Shown piece by piece: positions 59,020 to 64,000 of a DNA stretch of 64,000 nucleotides. The notes under the pieces are model-generated. The model saw only the letters and a program-made list of their open reading frames with translations. It was not told the origin of the DNA and made no database searches. Location of the stretch: NCBI RefSeq assembly GCF_019312585.1, contig NZ_JAHWDP010000003.1:372001-436000 (forward strand). The letters are read 5' to 3'. Position 1 is the first letter of the stretch. Every line of letters starts with the position of its first letter. The translations under genes and the position numbers were made by a program. The DNA is from Halomarinibacterium sedimenti (GTDB taxonomy: Bacteria > Bacteroidota > Bacteroidia > Flavobacteriales > Flavobacteriaceae).

Positions 59020-61926
59020 ATGAATGTAAATAGAATTCTTTTTTTTATTGCGCTGAGCATCCTAATTTTAGGACAAACTCAGGCTCAAACATTAAGTAAC
59101 GATGCATTAAAAGCGCAGATAAAGGCTTTTAAAGCAGACGAAAGAGGTCCTTATCGTGATATACGATGGTTTTGTGAAGATGGTAGTATTCGTCAACCCA
59201 AAGACCCTTGCCCAGCAAATATTGGTCCAGGGGTACAGCACGCACGATATAAAGAGGTGGTTGAAAAAATAGGTAAAGAAAATCATATTTTTTTAGCACA
59301 AATCTTGGCCTATACTAAAAAGGAATCCCTTTGGGATGAAGCCCGTAACAACTCTAGATTAAAACAATATCAACTTGGTAAATACCTATACGGAATTGAC
59401 AATGGCTGGATTTTGGAAAAAGCCCAATTCTATCGTGGCTCTATTCAATATGAAGATGAACAGGAAGCAGGTAGAGATTTTTATAAATGGGTACTGGCAA
59501 ATGACAAAAATATCGAGCAAAAGTATTTTTTAATACGAGAAAGTTTAAAGGATGTGCCACATAGTGGCGATGATAATCTTGCACAATTAATGCGCAGTCA
59601 ATCTAAAACCATTAGTGATATCGAACCTCGATTTATGAATTTACGAGTGAAAATCCACAGCCAACCCGAAGTTTCAGATGTTGAAAAAGTAAAATCCTTT
59701 AAGCAACAAAATCAATCGCGACTCTCGGCCTCTGTATTAAAACAGTTAGATGAATTGGTGGAGACCATGGTTCAGTTTTACAAACCCATAGACCTTTCAA
59801 GTCTTTTGTATAAAGACACCTTACTTAAAGGAACTCCCATGGGAAATGCCATTCAGGATTTTATTTTAAAAACAAACGTGCAAAACGCATCGGAGGTGGT
59901 GAAAAATAGTTCTGAGTTGTTACTACAAATACGAAAAGGAATTCTTTCTGAAAAACGAGTAATCACGAGATTAAAATTGATGGATATTTCTTTAAAGTTG
60001 GAAACGGTCATTTTTAAAGAATCTCCAAAATGGGAACCAAAAACACTCAACGAATTGCTTCAGAAAATTTATTACTTAGGAATGGCAAACGCAGGTGCAG
60101 GAAATATTGAATTATGGGAATGGAGTCAAATTGAAAAAACCCTAAAACCAAAAAATAACGGTACAACTACACTAGCTGATCTGAATAATATTTTAATCGC
60201 TGCACGTGGGGAAGTTGAATGGAGCGCATCCATGGTAAAGGCATATTACCAAGAAGTTGTCAATATGTATACTGCATTTGAACCTAAGGCCTATGGATTT
60301 ATTGATGATAGAATTAGGGGCTCCATCACCTTGCATTTGGGACAAAGTGTTGGTGAATTAGGAAATTATCTTGCAGAAGCTTCTAATTTTAGTAATAAAG
60401 TACTCGATTTACAAAATACAAGCTCTCTTCGCGGTCTTAATCCTGGTTATGCTTTTGGGGAACTGGTGGTGGTTTCTGAAGATCCAGAAAGTGTAGAAGT
60501 ATCTTCGAACAAAATATATATTTTTCAAAGACCACCAGCCGACCTAAAACCCGTAGCAGGTATTGCCACAGTAGAAGAAGGAAATATGGTCTCTCACGTA
60601 CAGTTATTAGCACGAAATCTTGGGATTCCGAATGCCGCACTTTCTTCAGAAAATTTGAAAGGTTTAAAAAAGTACGAAGGTAAAAATGTGTTTTACGCTG
60701 TATCCAATCAAGGCACAGTGATTCTAAAATTAGAAGGAGAAATGAGTGCAACCGAAAAAGCACTTTTTGAAAAAAAGGAGCGCAAAGAAGATAAAATTGA
60801 AGTACCTGTGGATAAAATCAGGCTAGACCAAAATGCTATTTTAAATCTTCGTGATGTGGATGCTACTTCATCTGGTAACATTTGCGGGCCAAAAGCAGCC
60901 AATTTGGGGCAACTTAAAAAAATGTTTCCTGATAACGTAGTGGAAGGCTTAGTAATCCCATTCGGAATTTTTAAAAGCCATATGGACCAGAATATGCCGA
61001 ATCAAAATACGAGCTATTGGGGGTTTTTAACAGCTATGTTTGAACAGGCTGAGTCGATGCGAAAGAATGGAACTTCTGAAGCTGAAGTAGAAAGCTTTCA
61101 GCTAAAAAAACTGGAATCATTAAGAGCAGCTATCAAAGAAATGCCCTTAAAAAGTGATTTTAAAAAATCGCTGGAAGACGATTTTAAATCGGTTTTAAAA
61201 TCTTCTATGGGAAATATTCCTGTATTCTTGAGAAGTGACACCAATATGGAGGATTTAAAGGACTTTACAGGGGCAGGGCTTAATTTAACCTTATTTAATG
61301 TTGTGGAAAGTCAAAAAATATGGGATGGCATTAAAGCTGTTTGGGCTTCTCCATACACCGAAAGAAGTTTTAAATGGCGTCAAAAGTATTTATTAAACCC
61401 CGAGAATGTTTTCCCATCGATTTTAATTATCCCAAGTGTCGATGTAGATTATAGCGGTGTGATGATTACAAAGGGAATTCAGTCTGGAAATGGTGCAGAT
61501 ATTACGGTGGCATTTAGCAGAGGGGCTGGTGGTGCAGTCGATGGACAAATTGCTGAAACCTATTTAATTAGGATGGATGAAACTTACGATTTATTGGCAC
61601 CAGCAAGAGAACCCTATTACAATTCACTACCAAAAACGGGAGCCACACAAAAGAATATGGCGACTTTTGAATCGCGAATTTTAACCGAAAAGAATATTAC
61701 CCAAATTTGTAAATTAACAGAACAAGTTAGGGAACTTATGGATAAACTACATCCAGATTACACGGGTGCGTATGATGTAGAATTAGGATTTAAAAATGGG
61801 CAGCTTTGGTTGTTTCAAATTCGTCCTTTTGTTGAAAACAAAAAAGCACTTAGTTCGGATTATTTAGAATCTATTTCGCCAAAAATAGATTCCAAAAAAG
61901 AAATTTCACTCAATGCCACTTTATAA
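59020..61926 (+). CDS. Exported dikinase-like protein (phosphohistidine and PPDK-type ATP-grasp domains)
   Basis: The protein has 968 residues. Signal peptide about 1-22 (ending QTQAQ). A helical region of unknown type fills about 25-430. The swivelling phosphohistidine domain (about 440-575) has EEGNMVSHVQLLARNLGIPNAAL, catalytic His526. A PPDK/PEP-synthase-type ATP-grasp domain follows (about 620-945): CGPKAANLGQLKKMFPDNVV, PVFLRSDTNMEDLKDFTGAGL, and GAYDVELGFKNGQLWLFQIRPF. The order His domain then ATP-grasp, with no PEP-binding barrel, is that of glucan water dikinases rather than PEP synthase. Its location outside the cytoplasm, where ATP is absent, is unexplained. Confidence 0.82.
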   Translation: MNVNRILFFIALSILILGQTQAQTLSNDALKAQIKAFKADERGPYRDIRWFCEDGSIRQPKDPCPANIGPGVQHARYKEVVEKIGKENHIFLAQILAYTKKESLWDEARNNSRLKQYQLGKYLYGIDNGWILEKAQFYRGSIQYEDEQEAGRDFYKWVLANDKNIEQKYFLIRESLKDVPHSGDDNLAQLMRSQSKTISDIEPRFMNLRVKIHSQPEVSDVEKVKSFKQQNQSRLSASVLKQLDELVETMVQFYKPIDLSSLLYKDTLLKGTPMGNAIQDFILKTNVQNASEVVKNSSELLLQIRKGILSEKRVITRLKLMDISLKLETVIFKESPKWEPKTLNELLQKIYYLGMANAGAGNIELWEWSQIEKTLKPKNNGTTTLADLNNILIAARGEVEWSASMVKAYYQEVVNMYTAFEPKAYGFIDDRIRGSITLHLGQSVGELGNYLAEASNFSNKVLDLQNTSSLRGLNPGYAFGELVVVSEDPESVEVSSNKIYIFQRPPADLKPVAGIATVEEGNMVSHVQLLARNLGIPNAALSSENLKGLKKYEGKNVFYAVSNQGTVILKLEGEMSATEKALFEKKERKEDKIEVPVDKIRLDQNAILNLRDVDATSSGNICGPKAANLGQLKKMFPDNVVEGLVIPFGIFKSHMDQNMPNQNTSYWGFLTAMFEQAESMRKNGTSEAEVESFQLKKLESLRAAIKEMPLKSDFKKSLEDDFKSVLKSSMGNIPVFLRSDTNMEDLKDFTGAGLNLTLFNVVESQKIWDGIKAVWASPYTERSFKWRQKYLLNPENVFPSILIIPSVDVDYSGVMITKGIQSGNGADITVAFSRGAGGAVDGQIAETYLIRMDETYDLLAPAREPYYNSLPKTGATQKNMATFESRILTEKNITQICKLTEQVRELMDKLHPDYTGAYDVELGFKNGQLWLFQIRPFVENKKALSSDYLESISPKIDSKKEISLNATL

Positions 61927-61927
61927 A

Positions 61928-63187
61928 ATGAAAAAAATAGCCTATTTACTTGCCTTTATTTTTATTGCTTCGGCTTTTACCACTACTACCATCTACCCCA
62001 TTGATGGATATGAATACACAGGAATTAAAAGATTAAAACGCCTTGAACGTATTAAAAACGGAGAAATAAAGGATAATACGGTCATTCCGCCAGGAGCGAT
62101 GAAATCTATGATGGATATTCAATTAAATTTGCTAACCAATGTGGAAGACAGTGTTGGGTATTTCCTGAAACCCAATGAAAAATTTCAGAAGGAAATTAAT
62201 GGACTTTTCGGCAGTTTAAGTAAAAATTACTCTATTTCGGTATTAGATATTACTAATTTAGATTCTATTCGTTATGCTGAAAAAAATCCGCTGGCAGGAT
62301 ATCAGCCTGGTAGTGTAGGTAAAATTGCCGTTTTAGTGGCATTGTTCGAACAATTAGCAAACATTTATCCCGATTCTTATGAAGATCGAGTAGCTCTGTT
62401 GAAAGGTAAACACGTAAAATCTGGTGTTTGGGGTTTAACCGATACACATACTGTACCCATTTATGATGTAGAGAAGAATGTACTTGTGAAGAGGCAAGTT
62501 ATTGCAAGTGATGTATTTTCTTTATTTGAATGGGCAGATCATATGATGTCTGTAAGTAATAATGGAGCGGCAAGCATTGTTTGGCGTGAAGCCTTATTAA
62601 TGGCTGCTTTTGGTGACAAATATCCTGCATTAACCGAAGAAGAAGCTCTCAACTATTTTAAAACTACGCCAAAGAAAGAACTTACCGATTTAGGAAATGA
62701 TGTGGTGAATCTTCCTCTACGAAAATTAGGAATTACTAGTGATGAATGGCGCCTAGGAAGTTTTTTTACAGGAGGAGCTAACACCTATGTTGGGGATAAA
62801 GGTGGAAGTACTGGAACGACACGCGGATTAATGAAGTTTTTAGTGCAGATGGAACAAGGCAAGGTAGTGGATACAAAATCGAGTCTCGAAATGAAACGCC
62901 TTATGTATATGACCGACCGAAGGATTCGATATGCACAATCGCCTAGCTTAAAAGAAGCTGCAGTTTATTTTAAATCGGGGAGTTTGTATAAATGCGACAG
63001 AAGTAAAGGAGAAGCCTGTGGAAAATACATGGGAAATGTTACAAATTATATGAATTCCGTTGCCATAGTGGAACATACCGATAATACTTGTTATATGGTA
63101 GTGCTTATGAGTAATGTACTTAGGAAGAATTCGGCGTCAGACCATATGGCATTGGCCAGTAGTATAGATAAAATTATAAGAAAGTAG
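61928..63187 (+). CDS. Exported serine hydrolase (beta-lactamase-like)
   Basis: The protein has 419 residues from ATG 61928, one base after the dikinase stop. N-terminal signal (IAYLLAFIFIASAFTTT). The class A-type S-x-x-K motif is in YQPGSVGKIAVLVALFEQL; a Y/S-x-N-like SNNGAAS (SVSNNGAASIVWREAL) and K-S/T-G in YFKSGSLYKCD follow in order. It could act on peptidoglycan or an ester substrate. Tight coupling to the dikinase-like gene implies a shared pathway, not known to me. Confidence 0.8.
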   Translation: MKKIAYLLAFIFIASAFTTTTIYPIDGYEYTGIKRLKRLERIKNGEIKDNTVIPPGAMKSMMDIQLNLLTNVEDSVGYFLKPNEKFQKEINGLFGSLSKNYSISVLDITNLDSIRYAEKNPLAGYQPGSVGKIAVLVALFEQLANIYPDSYEDRVALLKGKHVKSGVWGLTDTHTVPIYDVEKNVLVKRQVIASDVFSLFEWADHMMSVSNNGAASIVWREALLMAAFGDKYPALTEEEALNYFKTTPKKELTDLGNDVVNLPLRKLGITSDEWRLGSFFTGGANTYVGDKGGSTGTTRGLMKFLVQMEQGKVVDTKSSLEMKRLMYMTDRRIRYAQSPSLKEAAVYFKSGSLYKCDRSKGEACGKYMGNVTNYMNSVAIVEHTDNTCYMVVLMSNVLRKNSASDHMALASSIDKIIRK

Positions 63188-63191
63188 CGGA

Positions 63192-64000
63192 TTAACTTTG
63201 ATGATTTTTTAAAATTTCTGAAGCTCTATTGCTTACTTTTTCATTGGTGTCTTTTGAAATAATTTCCAAAAGTGGTATAAACTTAGAATCTTCTGTTTGC
63301 TCTATTAAATATAGTACAGCAAGTTTTAGCTTCACATCTTTGCGTTGAAATAATAACTGATAGCATTCAATTTCACTGTAGACTTTTAGGTTGAGTTTTT
63401 TGATTTTTTCTTCAGATATATCTTGCGTTAAAAACGACTCAGCCACAGGAATTAGTTCTCGCTTTAATTGAGCATTTAGTATATTATCTAAAAATTCAAT
63501 CGCGTGTATGCGTTGTTCTTCTTCCCCGTGGATGATGTTATTTAAAATAGGGTCTATATCGTCTGGAGGGTATTTTATTCCTAATAAACTAAAAATTCTT
63601 TGCAGTTGACGGTCCAATCGTTGCTCCAGCAACAACATTAATGCATTACGCGCTTCAGTAATTTTATCATTTCCTAAAGAGGCACGTTTATGTTGTAGGA
63701 CAATTTGGGAGTGAATTACCGAGAGTGTATTTTGATACAAATGACACTCATCCAGCACTCTATTCACAATAAATCGATCGTTTATTTCAAGATTAGGATT
63801 TGCCCATTTAAGTCTTTTTATCGCCTCAATAGCTTCCATTTTTATATGATGTTCTGTGCCGTCCGTAAGCCCAATTAATACATTAATGGCTTTTTGCGAG
63901 CTAAATTTTTCTATAACAAGTAACGCTTGTGATGCTTCGTCTAAGTCTATTTTTTCATTTTTAATTTCGGAATAAAGTCTTGATATAATAGGATCTCCAT
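63192..64000 (-). CDS. HEAT-repeat-like protein (partial, start right of window)
   Basis: The frame is open to the right edge without a stop (upstream residues GDPIISRLYSEIKNEKIDLDEASQALLVIEKF), so the start lies outside the window; Met at 63839 is internal. The visible 269 residues are all-helical with HEAT-like pairs (QALLVIEKFSSQKAINVLIGLTDG, VKLKLAVLYLIEQTEDSKFIPLLEIISKDTNEKVSNRASEIL). Such tails occur on MFS/ATP-ADP translocase-like proteins, but no membrane segment is visible here. Its stop is 4 bp from the convergent serine hydrolase stop. Confidence 0.75.
   Translation of the reverse strand, partial: GDPIISRLYSEIKNEKIDLDEASQALLVIEKFSSQKAINVLIGLTDGTEHHIKMEAIEAIKRLKWANPNLEINDRFIVNRVLDECHLYQNTLSVIHSQIVLQHKRASLGNDKITEARNALMLLLEQRLDRQLQRIFSLLGIKYPPDDIDPILNNIIHGEEEQRIHAIEFLDNILNAQLKRELIPVAESFLTQDISEEKIKKLNLKVYSEIECYQLLFQRKDVKLKLAVLYLIEQTEDSKFIPLLEIISKDTNEKVSNRASEILKNHQS

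Noticed and set aside
58922-59020. Use of the 58922 box for the dikinase-like gene on the plus strand
   Set aside because: No TAnnTTT-like element lies at 33 bp on the plus side (58957-58964), and the motif orientation points to hpf.
1-64000. CRISPR array, tRNA, rRNA, IS element or prophage
   Set aside because: I found no regularly spaced repeats of CRISPR type, no tRNA-like cloverleaf, and no transposase or phage structural gene by eye; a covariance-model scan would be decisive.

Overview
The window comes from a bacterium of the Bacteroidota, almost certainly a Flavobacteriaceae. The evidence is: low GC; a type IX secretion sorting domain; a SusC/TonB-type receptor with a carboxypeptidase-like N-terminal domain; a fused CcoN/CcoO cbb3 oxidase subunit; TAnnTTTG-type -7 promoter elements in place of the sigma70 consensus; and family-typical small proteins. 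I see no rRNA, tRNA, CRISPR array, intact IS element or phage structural module.

Layout. (1) 1-1.9 kb: end of an unknown gene, a 103-aa unknown protein and a GH130-like lipoprotein, then a 27-codon duplicate of the 3' end of the 103-aa gene. (2) 2.0-9.2 kb: a visibly AT-richer island encoding a DNA phosphorothioation (Dnd) system: DndC, DndD, a fusion of DndE to a HerA/FtsK-like ATPase, a four-helix membrane protein, DndB, and a convergent, apparently shortened DUF4007-like protein. (3) 9.3-11.2 kb: a 266-aa protein of unknown function and an 800-bp gene-poor stretch holding an 11-bp tandem repeat, a perfect hairpin and one copy of a 21-bp direct repeat. The other copy is the 3' end of a TonB receptor gene, and a SnoaL-like gene lies between the two. 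(4) 11.5-21 kb: TonB receptor, T9SS-exported DUF1028 protein, YdeI-like protein, membrane class III cyclase, ECF sigma factor unit, acyltransferase, Nudix hydrolase, cyclophilin and TRIC channel. (5) 21-27.5 kb: the conserved RDD / SpoIIM / DUF4129 / DUF4350 / MoxR / DUF805 / DUF58 cluster. (6) 27.5-35 kb: DUF2141, OxyR, DUF4442, a DUF4870-PadR-PspC-GIN operon, and thioredoxin reductase. (7) 35-59 kb: a micro-oxic / energy-stress block: HemN, the cbb3 oxidase and its assembly genes, six universal stress proteins, a beta-CASP hydrolase, an ATP-cone nuclease-like protein, a PAS histidine kinase with a receiver-Crp/Fnr regulator, a TerB/Trx/DeoC/DeoD operon and a ribosome hibernation factor. (8) 59-64 kb: an exported dikinase-like protein whose domains are ordered as in glucan water dikinase, a serine hydrolase, and a HEAT-like protein running off the right edge.

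The main find by eye is in region 7. Nine promoters carry a Fnr-like motif, ACTGAY-N4-RTCAT (8 of 9 have ACTGA), in the same orientation relative to their gene. In each, the motif centre lies exactly 33 bp from the centre of a TAnnTTT-like -7 element (one of the nine is weak). The promoters serve hemN, ccoS-NO-Q-P, ccoI, several usp genes, the hibernation factor and the terB-trxA-deoC-deoD operon. The regulator gene sits in the middle of this set, behind a kinase whose PAS domain keeps the His and Arg positions used for haem and O2 binding in FixL. I infer a FixL/Fnr-like low-oxygen survival regulon, comparable in content to dormancy regulons elsewhere. The second notable item is the compact Dnd island, which lacks recognisable DndFGH restriction genes but carries a DndE-ATPase fusion and an embedded four-helix membrane protein.
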